Translations under genes and position numbers: made by a program
In this document: positions 26,802 through 36,846 of the stretch, in pieces
Numbering within the stretch: the first letter of the stretch is position 1
How the letters are laid out: each line of letters starts with the position of its first letter
The notes under the pieces: generated by a model
What the model was told of the DNA's origin: nothing
What the model saw: the letters and a program-made list of their open reading frames with translations, nothing else
The model's database searches: none
Source: Ottowia thiooxydans DSM 14619
Lineage (GTDB): Bacteria > Pseudomonadota > Gammaproteobacteria > Burkholderiales > Burkholderiaceae_C
Direction of reading: 5' to 3'
Assembly (NCBI RefSeq): GCF_000422885.1
Contig: NZ_AUGX01000012.1
Span: forward strand, 62,001 to 126,000
Length of the DNA: 64,000 bases

Positions 26802-27661
26802 GCGTGAAACCGGCTATGGAGTTCGCGCACAGCCTGGGGCAGGCGTGGGCCGAAACCCAGCAGCAAAAGAGCGTCTTGAGACACCAAAGCGCGCCGGCGA
26901 TAAGCTGGCGTAAGCGCCAACTCCGGCCGCTGCCAGAGCTTGTCGATACCGCCCAACGCTTCGATGCCTTGATCTGTGGAAAGAATGACATCCGGCGCGG
27001 CGCTTGCCATGGCTTCGGCCGTCATGGGCCGGTAACCCTGGAAACCAGAGAGCGCGTTCACTCCACCCGCGAAACGAATCATGGCTTCCGCTGCGGTACC
27101 CTGCCCTGCGACCTGCGGCGACGGCCCATGCGAAAGAATGAACAGCACACGCGGCTTGGCCCGGCTCGCACCTGCCACCTGGCGGTTAACCTGAGCCCAC
27201 TCCACATCCAGCCGTGCCTGCAGCTCACGCGCAGCGGTTTCTCGACGGCCCGCACGCCCTACGGCTTGGACTTTGCTGCTCACGTCGTTCCAGGTGTATT
27301 CGGACTTCACCAATTCCACCTGAACACCAGCACTGCGCAGCTGATCCAGCACTACCGGAGGGCCGGCATCCGAGGTAGCGATCACAGCATCAGGCTTCAG
27401 CGAAAGCACACCTTCCGCTGAGAGCTGGCGCAAATAACCGACTTTGGGCGTTTTCTGTGCCGCAGACGGAAAAAGGCTGGTGGTGTCCGTACCTACCAAC
27501 TGGGCTTCTGCGCCCAGTAGATAAACCACTTCAGTGATGGCGCCGTTGATAGTAACCAGACGCGGCAGGCGGGCCCCTGCAGGCTGAGCTTTCACCGCCA
27601 GCGGCAGGCCCGCGGCAAGAGCCGCGCCCAGCACTTGACGGCGCGAAGGAGTTGAAAACAT
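26798..27661 (-). CDS. hmuT: periplasmic heme-binding protein HmuT
   Basis: The protein delivers heme to HmuU. It has the class III (BtuF-like) binding-protein fold: LVTINGAITEVVYLLGAEAQ, the GYLRQLSAEGVLSLKPDAVIA block and a C-terminal VLLLGFGPRLPQAV-like helix. The ATG at 27661 was chosen because it yields a clean export signal (SRRQVLGAALAAG, twin-arginine-like) and has a GGGAG upstream; the frame runs further upstream to 27733 but would overlap hmuS. It starts 20 bp after the hmuS stop. Confidence 0.92.
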   Translation of the reverse strand: MFSTPSRRQVLGAALAAGLPLAVKAQPAGARLPRLVTINGAITEVVYLLGAEAQLVGTDTTSLFPSAAQKTPKVGYLRQLSAEGVLSLKPDAVIATSDAGPPVVLDQLRSAGVQVELVKSEYTWNDVSSKVQAVGRAGRRETAARELQARLDVEWAQVNRQVAGASRAKPRVLFILSHGPSPQVAGQGTAAEAMIRFAGGVNALSGFQGYRPMTAEAMASAAPDVILSTDQGIEALGGIDKLWQRPELALTPAYRRRALVSQDALLLLGFGPRLPQAVRELHSRFHA

Positions 27662-27681
27662 GGGCCGTCCCGCTCCCACCT

Positions 27682-28758
27682 TTACGCAGCCACAGCCGAA
27701 GTCGGCGCTGCCTTGCGCACAATGGCGCGCCAATCTTCACGCTCCGGATTGCCCGGTTTGCGCTCGCCAAAGAACATGGCCATCAGCTCGCCCTTGGCGT
27801 CAAACAATTCGACGGAGGTCACGATGCCGTCACTTGTGGGCTTTTCCACCACCCAGGCATTCGCGATGGAGTCTTCCTGCATGTGCAGGTTGAAATCTGG
27901 GTCGAGCACGTTGAGCCACTGAACCCCGCGAATCTCCATAGGTTCTATGCGAGTCACCGGACCGGAGTGAATCTGAATGCAGCCCAAGCTACCGACGAAC
28001 ACCATGATGGGCGCGCCGTCAAATGCAGCCTCTTGCAACAATTGACGAGCCACACTCGGTGAAGCGCGGCGTGCAAAACGCCCATCGGCCAAACGGAAGC
28101 TCTGCTGACGTTCTACGCCGAATTTCTTCAGAATTTCGTAGAAGTCATGGGTGTCTTTCATGCCGCCCCAGGCTTCCAGCAGGCCATCAGCATCAATGGC
28201 TTCGTCGTCCTGAATAGCAGGAGCTGGTGCCTTTGGCTTGAACTCAGGGCTGAGGGAAGCATCGGCAAAGCGCTGCATCAGCGCCTCAAAGGCAGCTCTG
28301 TTCGTTGCTTCACGGCAAAACACCTTGTGCACGGCCAGACCGCTCGCGTCATAGAACTGCAAACTCAGCGAGGCCGGCACGTTAGGCTGAGCAGCCGCTT
28401 CCGTGACAGCAAAGCCGGCATGCCAGTGCATGAAGAACAAACGCAGATCGATGGGGCCACCCAGCGCCAAGCCCACCACAGGGCCAGCGGCTGAGACGTT
28501 TTCATAAACCCCGGTTTTCTCATGCACAGTGGTTTCATTGCGCGTCAGCGCGAGAACGGGACCACACTCGCCGAGGGCCTTCAGTATTTCCAGCCAGGAT
28601 TTGCCCAGCGGAACGGCCTTCAAAGGGCCTTCGTGGTTTCCGGCGTGGGCCGCCACGGCTTCGCCTTCGCTCACACCGATCGATTCGGCGGCGTCACGGG
28701 CTCGCTTGCCTGCAGCGCGGGCTTGCGCGAAACGAGTTCTCAATATGTCTACGTTCAT
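27682..28758 (-). CDS. hmuS: hemin-degrading/trafficking factor HmuS
   Basis: A cytoplasmic HemS/ChuS-family protein of 358 residues with the usual two tandem HemS domains (about residues 10-180 and 190-350). The C-terminal block GCIQIHSGPVTRIEPM and DFNLHMQEDSIANAWVV match the family. Members bind heme arriving through HmuTUV and either store it or release iron from it. Position between hmuY and hmuT fits the standard operon order. Confidence 0.93.
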   Translation of the reverse strand: MNVDILRTRFAQARAAGKRARDAAESIGVSEGEAVAAHAGNHEGPLKAVPLGKSWLEILKALGECGPVLALTRNETTVHEKTGVYENVSAAGPVVGLALGGPIDLRLFFMHWHAGFAVTEAAAQPNVPASLSLQFYDASGLAVHKVFCREATNRAAFEALMQRFADASLSPEFKPKAPAPAIQDDEAIDADGLLEAWGGMKDTHDFYEILKKFGVERQQSFRLADGRFARRASPSVARQLLQEAAFDGAPIMVFVGSLGCIQIHSGPVTRIEPMEIRGVQWLNVLDPDFNLHMQEDSIANAWVVEKPTSDGIVTSVELFDAKGELMAMFFGERKPGNPEREDWRAIVRKAAPTSAVAA

Positions 28759-28789
28759 GGGATGGGATAGTTAGAGTTTGAATGACTGC

Positions 28790-28823
28790 CAAGCACCCTG
28801 GCCGCATACGGCCCGGGTGCTTG
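28790..28823 (-). other. intercistronic hairpin between hmuY and hmuS
   Basis: CAAGCACCC pairs with GGGTGCTTG, with a further GGCCG/CGGCC inner stem around CATA. It fills much of the 77-bp gap. No T-run follows on the minus strand, so it is more likely an RNA-stabilising or processing element than a terminator. Confidence 0.5.
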
Positions 28824-28835
28824 CGGAGCAAAAAA

Positions 28836-30140
28836 TCAAGGCGTAGCTGGCTGAATACCGAACTCGAAGGTCCAGGTTTGCGCACCGGCGTAGGCCGGCG
28901 TAGCCGCTGCATACGCAATGCTGGCCAGATGCATGCGCGCATAGCTGTTACCCGTGCTGGACTTGACCAGTGAAGCCGCTTCGGGGTCTGCCTTCAGCAT
29001 GTGCTGAGTCAAGCCTACGGTAGCCGCTGCAGCGTCAGTGGGGTAGTAGCTGAACCAGCCGTAGTTCAGCGCATTTGGATAAGTGCCGGTGTAGGTTGGC
29101 GAGAGCTGCGAACCAATGGAATCCACCACCCAGCCCGAAGCTGCCGTTGGGCCTGTCAATGCACCGGTGAGGTCCGCCAGGGTATCGGCCAGGTTGGTGG
29201 TGGAATTGAACTTCGCGACCACTGGTGTCTTGCCGTCGGCTGCGTAGAAGCCCGCTGGGGTTTTGCTCAGGAAGCCAGCCACCTTGCTGCTGCCGGAGGT
29301 ACCACCATTGAGTTTGACGTTATACCGATTGAACGCAACGTGCCATGTACCGGCCTGAGTGGAAACGCTCTTCGTAGCCAAGTCGTAGTAAACCCAGCCA
29401 GCGCTTGCATCCACACTGGCGGTGTTCACCACGGATGGATTGGCCGTATTGACCCAACGGAACGAAGGCCAGCCGGAAGCTGTACCGGTAGCGCCTCCGT
29501 AGTAGCCCGTCATTTGCAACGCAAACACGGCACCGGCCGTACCCGTGATGTCTGCGGATGCACTGTTCGTAGTAGCCAGGAAGACACGGAAATTAGGGTG
29601 CAGCTGATGTGTACCGGAGAGGTCATACTCAAACGCCGCAGCCTGGATTTCATTGGTGCCGGAGAAAGCGCTCTTGGCCGTGTCAGCTGCGTACAGCGTG
29701 GCAGGAATAGCACCACCTGCAGGATCGGCCAACGCATCGTTCCACTTTTGCAGGTCAGACCATTTGTGGGTGAACGGGCTACCAAATGCGCCGCCCGTGC
29801 CACTGCCGCTAGGGCCGCTGTTGGTGAAGATACTGGCCGAACGGCCGCCGCTCACCAGCTTGACATCCCAAGCGGCGCCGCTGCAAGCGGCCTCTGCCTT
29901 GGCGTCGAAGTCATAGCAAACGGACTGGCCAGTGGCAGGCAAAACGACAGCCCAAGTGGCGGTTTGCGTGAATTTGCTCGTGGGCACAGGCGTTGGCGCC
30001 GGTGTAGGTGCGGGAGTTGGCGCTGGGGTTGGTGCAGGAGTTGGTGCCGGAGCAGGAGAATCATCTCCGCCACCGCCGCACGCGGTAAGAGCCAAAACGG
30101 CCAAAGCCGCGGGAACGTATTTCAGGTATGAGGATTTCAT
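28836..30140 (-). CDS. hmuY: HmuY family heme-binding lipoprotein
   Basis: A surface or periplasmic lipoprotein: the lipobox LTAC places the lipidated cysteine at residue 21. A flexible (Pro-Ala-Pro-Thr)n linker of about 26 residues follows. The HmuY signature is visible in [13 protein letters not shown] and [19 protein letters not shown]; an earlier WDVKLVSGG segment suggests a second, related half, so the protein is longer than the single-domain HmuY of Porphyromonas. It probably captures heme and passes it to HmuR, whose gene lies directly upstream. Confidence 0.87.
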   Translation of the reverse strand: MKSSYLKYVPAALAVLALTACGGGGDDSPAPAPTPAPTPAPTPAPTPAPTPVPTSKFTQTATWAVVLPATGQSVCYDFDAKAEAACSGAAWDVKLVSGGRSASIFTNSGPSGSGTGGAFGSPFTHKWSDLQKWNDALADPAGGAIPATLYAADTAKSAFSGTNEIQAAAFEYDLSGTHQLHPNFRVFLATTNSASADITGTAGAVFALQMTGYYGGATGTASGWPSFRWVNTANPSVVNTASVDASAGWVYYDLATKSVSTQAGTWHVAFNRYNVKLNGGTSGSSKVAGFLSKTPAGFYAADGKTPVVAKFNSTTNLADTLADLTGALTGPTAASGWVVDSIGSQLSPTYTGTYPNALNYGWFSYYPTDAAAATVGLTQHMLKADPEAASLVKSSTGNSYARMHLASIAYAAATPAYAGAQTWTFEFGIQPATP

Positions 30141-30167
30141 GATGACTAGCTCCTTACTGTTGATGTG

Positions 30168-32177
30168 TTACTTAATGGCGTTGCCAAATGCAAACCGGGC
30201 ACCGAGATAGATGTAGCGGCCAGCAATGGGCCCGAAATCGTTGGTGTTGACGAAGTCGCGCTGACGATTGGTGATGTTGTTGATACCGAAGAACAGCGTC
30301 ACCTCACGGCCAATGCGATGATTCAGGCTGAAATCCAATGTGGTCCAACCTGGCGAGCGAGCGCGCGTGGCGGTGTCCACCAGTTCGCTGCTTTGGTGCC
30401 GCACGCGCAGGCCCAGCATCGTGTTCGGCTGGACGCGCCAGTCAGCCCCCAGACGCACGATCTGTTGCGGGCGGCGCGTAAGTTCTTGGCCAGTGGTTTC
30501 GTTGCGCGTGGAGGTGTAGGTGTGCGCGGCGTTGAGCGAAAGCACCGAGTTCGCACGCCAAACCAGGTTGGTATCCAGGCCGCTGGTGCGCGCACGCGCT
30601 ATGTTGGCGTAGGTATATTGGGTAATGCCATCTACGACGGAGGTATTGGCCTCATCGGTCTGAATGAGATCACGCACGCGGTTGTAGAAACCATTGACGT
30701 CAATCGTCAAACGCGATCCCCGCTTAAAGGTAGCGCCCAACTGCAGGCTGGTAGAAGACTCTGGCTTGAGATTGGGATTGCCGACCACCTTGTAGCCCAG
30801 GGCGCTGTGGTCAAACAGGTAATGCCGCTCCTTCAGATTGGGAACACGGTAGCCTTGTCCCAGGCTGGCGCGAAACACGCCCTTCCATTCGGCACCATTC
30901 AAAAGGTTGGCCCGCACACTGACCTTGGGCGCCCAGTGGCTGCCGAAGTCGGAATCATTCTGGCCGCGCAGACCAAACAACACTTCCCAGGCGTCATTCA
31001 GGATGATGTCGTTTTGCACGAACACTTCCGCGTTGGTGCGCTTGGCATTGCCCAAAGTGCCCAGCTCCGAAGAGCCATTGCTGGTCTGCGACAGAGTTTC
31101 GTGGTGCCAATCCGTGCCCACCATCCAGAGCTGGCGCCCCCAGGCCGGCAATTCAAGCTGCGTGCTCAAGTGCTGCATGCGCTGGCTTGACCGGCGGTCA
31201 GTAGCCAATACCTCGTTGGAATAGCCGGGAGAATGGCTGTCGTAGCGCTCATTCACCCCTTTAACCTGGGCCCGCATGCCGTTAGCAAAGCGCCAATCCA
31301 CTCCGCCGCTCACGCGGTCGCGAGTGATGCTCTCCAATTTGCGCTGCGGCACCTGATTGGGCGGCACAAACAGGTTGTAGCGCTGTGTATCGTCTTCCGA
31401 GTAATGCGATGCCTCAAGCCAGGCGCGCCCATCTTTGCTGGGCATCCACTCACCCCGAGCCGCGAACTGCTGACGCAGATTGGCGTCGCCCTGACGTGGA
31501 TAGCTGCTGGGATTGATGCCAAAGCCGGCGTTATCCAGCCGCTCGCCCGAAACAGACATGCGCCACTTCTCGCCGCCCCCGCCCAGACTAAAGCGGGCGT
31601 TGCGATTGTTCGCATTAAGTGAACGCCCACTATCGTTTTGGCTGCCGTAACTGCCTGCGTCAACCGAAGCCGTACCACCAAACCCCGCAGCCTGCCGCCG
31701 CGTAATGACGTTGACCACGCCACCCATGGCTGAACTTCCATACTGAGCTGAGCTCGCCCCCTTCACCACCTCTACACGTTCCACCTCATCCAGAAGGTAC
31801 TGGCTTAGATCGACGGTGGAGCTGGTGCTCGCTGTGATGGGCAATCCATCGATCAGCACCAGCACCTGGTCTGCGCTCAACCCTTGCAGAGACAGCTCAT
31901 AGCCCGACTTGCCCAAAACCTCGCGCAACTGCAGGCCTGGCACGTTTTCCAGGGCTTGCTTGAGCGTGCGAGCATTGGTGTTTTCGATTTCCTCTCTCGT
32001 CACAACCTCGGTACGCACTGGCGCTTCGTCTATGTCGCGTTCAGTGCGCGTGGCAGTCACCACGACAGGCTTCAAGGTAACCGGCTCCACTTCTTGTGGC
32101 TGCGACTGCGCCTGGGCGGAGGCCACCGCTAGCCAAGGGAGCAGCCAACGCGCGGAGCGAAAAGAAGAAACAGGCAT
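30168..32177 (-). CDS. hmuR: TonB-dependent heme receptor HmuR
   Basis: An outer-membrane 22-strand beta-barrel receptor. After a signal peptide ([12 protein letters not shown]) comes a TonB box-like [17 protein letters not shown], then the plug domain ([54 protein letters not shown]) and a barrel ending in the aromatic-rich [15 protein letters not shown]. The ATG at 32177 is preferred because it starts the signal peptide; the frame extends upstream to 32285 through the Fur box, which is incompatible with a longer protein. First gene of the heme operon. Confidence 0.92.
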   Translation of the reverse strand: MPVSSFRSARWLLPWLAVASAQAQSQPQEVEPVTLKPVVVTATRTERDIDEAPVRTEVVTREEIENTNARTLKQALENVPGLQLREVLGKSGYELSLQGLSADQVLVLIDGLPITASTSSTVDLSQYLLDEVERVEVVKGASSAQYGSSAMGGVVNVITRRQAAGFGGTASVDAGSYGSQNDSGRSLNANNRNARFSLGGGGEKWRMSVSGERLDNAGFGINPSSYPRQGDANLRQQFAARGEWMPSKDGRAWLEASHYSEDDTQRYNLFVPPNQVPQRKLESITRDRVSGGVDWRFANGMRAQVKGVNERYDSHSPGYSNEVLATDRRSSQRMQHLSTQLELPAWGRQLWMVGTDWHHETLSQTSNGSSELGTLGNAKRTNAEVFVQNDIILNDAWEVLFGLRGQNDSDFGSHWAPKVSVRANLLNGAEWKGVFRASLGQGYRVPNLKERHYLFDHSALGYKVVGNPNLKPESSTSLQLGATFKRGSRLTIDVNGFYNRVRDLIQTDEANTSVVDGITQYTYANIARARTSGLDTNLVWRANSVLSLNAAHTYTSTRNETTGQELTRRPQQIVRLGADWRVQPNTMLGLRVRHQSSELVDTATRARSPGWTTLDFSLNHRIGREVTLFFGINNITNRQRDFVNTNDFGPIAGRYIYLGARFAFGNAIK

Positions 32178-32237
32178 GACAGGTGGGGTGATATTTTTGA
32201 TGGTAGCCAAGCATTGAATACGAACACCAATGCAAAT

Positions 32238-32256
32238 GACAATGAAAGTCATTCTC
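32238..32256 (-). promoter_or_regulatory. Fur box controlling the heme operon
   Basis: GACAATGAAAGTCATTCTC matches the palindromic Fur consensus GATAATGATAATCATTATC at 15 of 19 positions. On the minus strand a TATATT -10-like box lies just upstream at 32262-32267, so Fur binding would block RNA polymerase when iron is sufficient. Confidence 0.85.
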
Positions 32257-32356
32257 ATTCTAATATAGCATGAACAAAATGACACGCCTCACGTGAAGTG
32301 ATAGCGCACAGACAAAAAACGACACTCGACTGCCTATGGGCATCGCTGTCGGATAA

Positions 32357-32512
32357 ACTTATCAACGTGCGCAACTGGCGATAGGCGACCTTCAGGCCGC
32401 TGACGTGGATCCGGAGCATTTGCCTTCCGAACACCACTGGGAAGCGCACCGCTGGCACTTCATGCTGGCGTTTCAGCCGTTCGCCTGGGCAGCCCGCAAG
32501 GGACGCTTTTAA
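32357..32512 (+). pseudogene. possible C-terminal coding remnant upstream of glyA
   Basis: An open frame without a plausible start codon ends in TAA and reads DVDPEHLPSEHHWEAHRWHF then MLAFQPFAWAARKGRF, a composition that looks like real protein. It begins right after an in-frame TAA, so only a fragment is left. I do not recognise the family. It may be the tail of a gene lost by deletion, or a chance open frame. Confidence 0.25.
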
Positions 32513-32560
32513 TCAATCGCGTCCCCGGGACGTTCCCTTCTACTGAAGGACTGCCACATC

Positions 32561-33808
32561 ATGTACGACCGCAAAAATCTCACCGCACAAACCGATCCTG
32601 AAGTATGGGCCGCCATTCAGGCTGAGCACCAGCGCCAGGAAGATCACATCGAGCTGATCGCCAGCGAAAACTACGCGTCCCCCGCCGTGCTGGAAGCCGC
32701 TGGCACGCAATTGACTAATAAATACGCAGAGGGCTACCCAGGCCGGCGCTACTACGGCGGCTGCGAGCACGTTGACGTCGTGGAACAATTGGCGATCGAC
32801 CGCGTGAAGCAGCTCTTTGGCGCCGATGCCGCCAACGTGCAGCCACATTGCGGCGCTTCAGCCAACGAAGCCGTGTTTCTCGCTTTCCTGAAGCCCGGCG
32901 ACACCATCATGGGCATGAGCCTGGCAGAAGGCGGCCATTTGACACACGGCATGCCACTCAATATGAGCGGCAAGTGGTTCAACGTCGTCAGCTACGGCCT
33001 GAACGCGCAAGAAGCCATCGACTACGACGCGATGGAAAAAAAGGCGCATGAGCACAGGCCCAAACTGATCGTGGCAGGTGCCAGCGCCTACTCCTTAGCT
33101 ATCGATTTCGAACGCTTCGCCAAAGTGGCCAAGGATGTGGGCGCCATCTTCATGGTGGACATGGCTCATTACGCGGGCCTGATCGCCGGCGGCCAGTACC
33201 CCAATCCGGTGCCGCATGCCGATATCGTGACCAGCACCACGCACAAGAGCTTGCGCGGGCCTCGTTCGGGCTTCATCCTGATGAAGGCTCAGCACGAAAA
33301 AGCAATCAACAGCGCGGTATTCCCTGGCCTGCAGGGCGGCCCGCTGATGCACATCATTGCAGCCAAAGCGATCGCTTTTAAAGAAGCGCTGGCACCTGAG
33401 TTCAAGCAGTACGCCCTTCAGGTTCGCAAAAATGCACAGGTCGTCGCCGAAACGCTGACCCAGCGCGGCTTGCGCATCGTGAGCGGCGGAACCGAAAGCC
33501 ACGTGATGTTGGTCGATCTGCGCCCCAAAGGCATTACCGGCAAAGAAGCCGAAGCCGTTCTTGGCGCGGCGCACATGACGATCAACAAAAACGCCATCCC
33601 CAACGACCCTGAAAAGCCAATGGTGACCAGCGGCGTGCGCGTGGGTACGCCCGCCATGACCACACGTGGCTTCAAAGAGGAAGAAGCTCGCGCCACGGCG
33701 AATCTGGTGGCCGACGTTCTGGACAATCCGCGTGACGAAGCCAACCTGACCGCCGTGCGCGCCAAGGTGGCTGAACTGACACGTCGCTTCCCGGTGTACC
33801 GCGGCTAA
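32561..33808 (+). CDS. glyA: serine hydroxymethyltransferase
   Basis: A PLP enzyme that interconverts serine and glycine and supplies one-carbon units as 5,10-methylene-THF. The PLP-binding lysine is Lys229 in [11 protein letters not shown], the same position as in E. coli. Other family blocks are [18 protein letters not shown] and the C-terminal [14 protein letters not shown]. Length (415 aa) is normal. It is followed 112 bp later by nrdR in the same direction, a common arrangement. No glycine or purine riboswitch was recognised upstream. Confidence 0.97.
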   Translation: MYDRKNLTAQTDPEVWAAIQAEHQRQEDHIELIASENYASPAVLEAAGTQLTNKYAEGYPGRRYYGGCEHVDVVEQLAIDRVKQLFGADAANVQPHCGASANEAVFLAFLKPGDTIMGMSLAEGGHLTHGMPLNMSGKWFNVVSYGLNAQEAIDYDAMEKKAHEHRPKLIVAGASAYSLAIDFERFAKVAKDVGAIFMVDMAHYAGLIAGGQYPNPVPHADIVTSTTHKSLRGPRSGFILMKAQHEKAINSAVFPGLQGGPLMHIIAAKAIAFKEALAPEFKQYALQVRKNAQVVAETLTQRGLRIVSGGTESHVMLVDLRPKGITGKEAEAVLGAAHMTINKNAIPNDPEKPMVTSGVRVGTPAMTTRGFKEEEARATANLVADVLDNPRDEANLTAVRAKVAELTRRFPVYRG

Positions 33809-33920
33809 CCGGCAGCTTCCCCGCTGCTTGGCATTGATGACCAATGAGCGCTACCATGGCCTATCCGTCGTTTTCCATCGGCGGTGACGCCGGTAGCGCC
33901 GGTCATTACTGATCAAACAG

Positions 33921-34367
33921 ATGAAGTGCCCTTTTTGTGCCCACAACGAGACGCAAGTGGCGGACACGCGCGTCTCTGACGATGGTGACTTCATCCGCCG
34001 GCGCCGCCAATGCGCGCACTGCGCCAAACGTTTCACCACTTACGAGCGGCCTGACGTCAGCTTCCCGAGCATCGTCAAGAAAGACGGCCGGCGCGTACCC
34101 TATGCCCGCGCAAAACTACAAGCTTCGCTTGACCTCGCGCTGCGCAAACGCCCGGTCAGTACGGAACAGCAAGATAGCGCGATTGAGCGCATAGAGGAAA
34201 AGCTCTTGTCCGCCGCAGCGCGCGAGTTGCCCTCCTCTCGCATTGGCGAGCTAGTGATGCGGGAGTTGAAGAAGCTGGACAAAGTCGCTTACGTACGCTT
34301 TGCAAGTGTGTACCGGAGCTTCGAGGATATTGACGAGTTTCGAGCTCTCGTGGATGAGGTGCGCTGA
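33921..34367 (+). CDS. nrdR: transcriptional repressor NrdR
   Basis: NrdR represses ribonucleotide reductase genes according to ATP/dATP levels. The N-terminal zinc ribbon has four cysteines in CPFC and CAHC, followed by [18 protein letters not shown] and an ATP-cone domain beginning [15 protein letters not shown]. Length (148 aa) matches the family. It is downstream of glyA. Confidence 0.97.
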   Translation: MKCPFCAHNETQVADTRVSDDGDFIRRRRQCAHCAKRFTTYERPDVSFPSIVKKDGRRVPYARAKLQASLDLALRKRPVSTEQQDSAIERIEEKLLSAAARELPSSRIGELVMRELKKLDKVAYVRFASVYRSFEDIDEFRALVDEVR

Positions 34368-34524
34368 AAGCGCTATCTCGACCCTATCCGCTGTTCCTGC
34401 AGTCTCCCCAATGGCTCGAAACCCCATATCGGTCAAAACAGAATCTCTTCCAAACCAGCAGATGGACCCATGCGGTTGCAAAACTGAGTCTTGAGGGTAT
34501 CGACGTTTTCCTCGGCTCCTGAGG

Positions 34525-35145
34525 TTATGAAGCGGACTCCACTTGAGGACAGGCACGGAAGGCGGGTAATTCTTCGGCTGCGGCGGTGAATTGGGCAATT
34601 GCAGGGTGAGCCGACGCTAATACACGCCCAGGCAGCACCAGTTGAGTGAAACTCCAAGCCACAGCCGTGGCAATCTGGCCGTGCGTCACTTGGTGAGATT
34701 CGATTCCCTCTGAACTAGCCAAAACCTCTGCCTCCAGAGCTGCATACGCCGCATCCAACTGGCGGCCCACACGATCCAGCCACGGCTGGTGCTGTTTTTC
34801 GGAGGGCCGCAATTGGCGCTCATAGACCATTTGCACGGCCTTTTCACACGCGGCAAGAGCCAGCCCGATACGCCGCAGGTCGCGCAGCCGCTCTCGCGAG
34901 TCGACTGGCTCGAGCCGATGTCCAGAGAGTGACTCGGCCCACTGCACGATCAGTGTTGAATCCATCAGCACCGTGCCATCATCGGTTACCAGCGTAGGCG
35001 CTTTCACGACTGGGTTGATTTGGCTGAATTGCTCGAAGGTGCTGAAAACAGAGAGCGGTCGGTGCTCAAACGGCAATTTCAGCAAATGCAGAGAGATGGC
35101 CACGCGGCGAACGTAGGGTGAGTCGAGCATACCGATGAGTTGCAT
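34525..35145 (-). CDS. glutathione S-transferase family protein
   Basis: A 206-residue GST-like protein: N-terminal thioredoxin-fold domain (MQLIGMLDSPYVRRVAISL, then a cis-proline in NPVVKAPTLVTDDG and DSTLIVQWAES for glutathione gamma-Glu recognition), then an all-helical C-terminal domain. The ATG at 35145 fits the family start; the open frame extends to 35247. It is divergent from an Lrp/AsnC regulator with about 157 bp between starts, suggesting the regulator may control it. The substrate is unknown. Confidence 0.88.
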   Translation of the reverse strand: MQLIGMLDSPYVRRVAISLHLLKLPFEHRPLSVFSTFEQFSQINPVVKAPTLVTDDGTVLMDSTLIVQWAESLSGHRLEPVDSRERLRDLRRIGLALAACEKAVQMVYERQLRPSEKQHQPWLDRVGRQLDAAYAALEAEVLASSEGIESHQVTHGQIATAVAWSFTQLVLPGRVLASAHPAIAQFTAAAEELPAFRACPQVESAS

Positions 35146-35302
35146 TGAAGTTTTCCAATAGAGTGGGCAGGAGTGGTCTCCTGGCTTGTACGATAGGCGG
35201 CGAAGCTTGGTTAGGACAGGGCAAGACATCGGAAACATGCCTTGCATACCGATAAATCATCGGCCTCCTTTGACAGCAGCACACCAATTGCCTTTTGAAT
35301 CC

Positions 35303-35761
35303 ATGCAACTCGACAAGAAAGACTGGCTGATTGTTCAGGCGCTGCAACTAGATGCGCGGCAGAGTATGGCCGCACTGGGAAAGCTCATTGGCCTGTCACA
35401 GCCGGCGATGAGCGAACGCGTGCGAAAACTGGAAGAAGCGGGCGTGATCGCAGGTTACAGCGCACGCGTGAACCTGAGCAAGATCGGCGTGAGCCTGAAC
35501 GCCATCATCCGCATCGAAACCGATCACAAAGGTATAGCGCCCTATTTGAAGTTGTTCGAAACCATGCCCGAAGTGCTGGAGGTCGATCGCGTGACGGGGC
35601 AAGACTGCTTTGTAGTGCGCTGCGCCATTGCAGAACCTGCCGACTTGGAGCGCGTAGTGGACGCCTTGGCCGTATACGGCTCGGTGACGACCTCGTTGGT
35701 ATTGTCCAGTCCGATTCGCAAGCACAACACCATTCAGGCCCTGCGCAAGCCCGTGCGCTGA
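35303..35761 (+). CDS. Lrp/AsnC family transcriptional regulator
   Basis: A 152-residue regulator with an N-terminal winged helix (LIGLSQPAMSERVRKLEEAGVI) and a C-terminal RAM effector-binding domain (MPEVLEVDRVTGQDCFVVRC). The ATG at 35303 starts the usual MQLDKKDW segment; the frame is open to 35186 but that part shows no homology-like features. These proteins form octamers and respond to amino acids or related ligands. Divergent to the GST gene. Confidence 0.92.
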   Translation: MQLDKKDWLIVQALQLDARQSMAALGKLIGLSQPAMSERVRKLEEAGVIAGYSARVNLSKIGVSLNAIIRIETDHKGIAPYLKLFETMPEVLEVDRVTGQDCFVVRCAIAEPADLERVVDALAVYGSVTTSLVLSSPIRKHNTIQALRKPVR

Positions 35762-35952
35762 ATCTAAACATCAGTGGCCTGGCACCTATGCCGACTTCCA
35801 GGACAGTCTCAGAGAGCGCCGACGCGTCTCAAAGCCCCATCACCAATCCCGTTTGAAATAAAGATATACGGAAATAGTCCTTTTTACGCGTCTCGCTAAA
35901 TCCTATTCTCATTGAACGCCCTTTCAGCTTCAATGTTTCAGGAGTAGCCCGC

Positions 35953-36846
35953 GTGAGCACAGTAAATTTCAAGAACGAAGGCGCTTCAGGCGATCTCGAT
36001 CTGTTTTTGGTCGATGAGCAATGGCTCTCAAGCCACTTGTCCGACCCCGGCGTGGTGCTGATCGACACGCGGTCCGCAAACGACTACTGGCAAGGCCATC
36101 TTCCTGGTGCGCGCCACCTGGACACCAGCCTGTTCTCCCACTATGACACCTCCCCCGCTGGGCTGACGTCTCTGGTCTCCCAGTATGAATGGATCTTCTC
36201 TTTACTGGGCGTCTCGCGGGACCAACGCGTCGTGTTCTACGAGAACCGCTCCGATTCGCGCGCGGCGCGTGGAGCCTGGCTGCTGGAGTATCTTGGACAT
36301 GAAGCGGTCTCCATATTAGACGGCGGTTTGTCAGCCTTGCGCCAAACAGCGCTCACAACCGAAGCTCCCGCCTATGCACCATTCCGCTTCAAGGCGACGC
36401 CGGTGGCACAAGCGGTAATTGGTCACGCTGAAATCCTGACCCGCCGCGATGATTCCAAGCTGCAAATTCTCGACACCCGCCGTGCCACGGAATACTTCGG
36501 TGAGGAAATTCGTGCGAACCGGGCAGGCGCCATACCCGGCGCGTCACACCTCGACTATGTAGACAACATCGATGTGTCTGGTCGCTTCAAACCGGCCTCC
36601 GATCTGCGAGCGGCTTTCTCAAGTCTGGGCCTGCAACCAGAGCGTGAAGTCGCGGTTTACTGCGGAGGCGGCGTGCGCGCGGCGCACACGTATTTCGCGC
36701 TGAAGATTGCGGGCTACCCTACACCGCGCAACTACACCGGTTCCTGGGGCGAGTGGGGAAACCGTGAGGACCTCCCGGTGGAACGACCTGTTCGCAACCA
36801 AGCGCCCACGGCGTCTTCCGCGCAAGCAGTGGCGGCCAAGGCATGA
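35953..36846 (+). CDS. two-domain rhodanese-type sulfurtransferase
   Basis: The protein has two rhodanese domains: an inactive-looking N-terminal one (VVLIDTRSANDYWQGHLPGA) and a catalytic C-terminal one with Cys237 in YCGGGVRA. Enzymes of this type transfer sulfur from thiosulfate or 3-mercaptopyruvate to an acceptor. The active loop CGGGVRA is closer to the thiosulfate/MST group but does not decide the donor. It starts at GTG behind AGGAG and overlaps the permease gene by four bases, so it belongs to the transporter operon, hinting at organosulfur metabolism. Confidence 0.88.
   Translation: MSTVNFKNEGASGDLDLFLVDEQWLSSHLSDPGVVLIDTRSANDYWQGHLPGARHLDTSLFSHYDTSPAGLTSLVSQYEWIFSLLGVSRDQRVVFYENRSDSRAARGAWLLEYLGHEAVSILDGGLSALRQTALTTEAPAYAPFRFKATPVAQAVIGHAEILTRRDDSKLQILDTRRATEYFGEEIRANRAGAIPGASHLDYVDNIDVSGRFKPASDLRAAFSSLGLQPEREVAVYCGGGVRAAHTYFALKIAGYPTPRNYTGSWGEWGNREDLPVERPVRNQAPTASSAQAVAAKA

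Noticed and set aside
29990-30060. CRISPR-like short repeats in hmuY
   Set aside because: They are the codons of a Pro-Ala-Pro-Thr linker in a lipoprotein, in frame with the gene and without spacers.
32286-32560. Glycine or purine riboswitch before glyA
   Set aside because: No tandem aptamer-like conserved core was recognised; the only signals are a protein-like fragment and the Fur-box region of the opposite operon.
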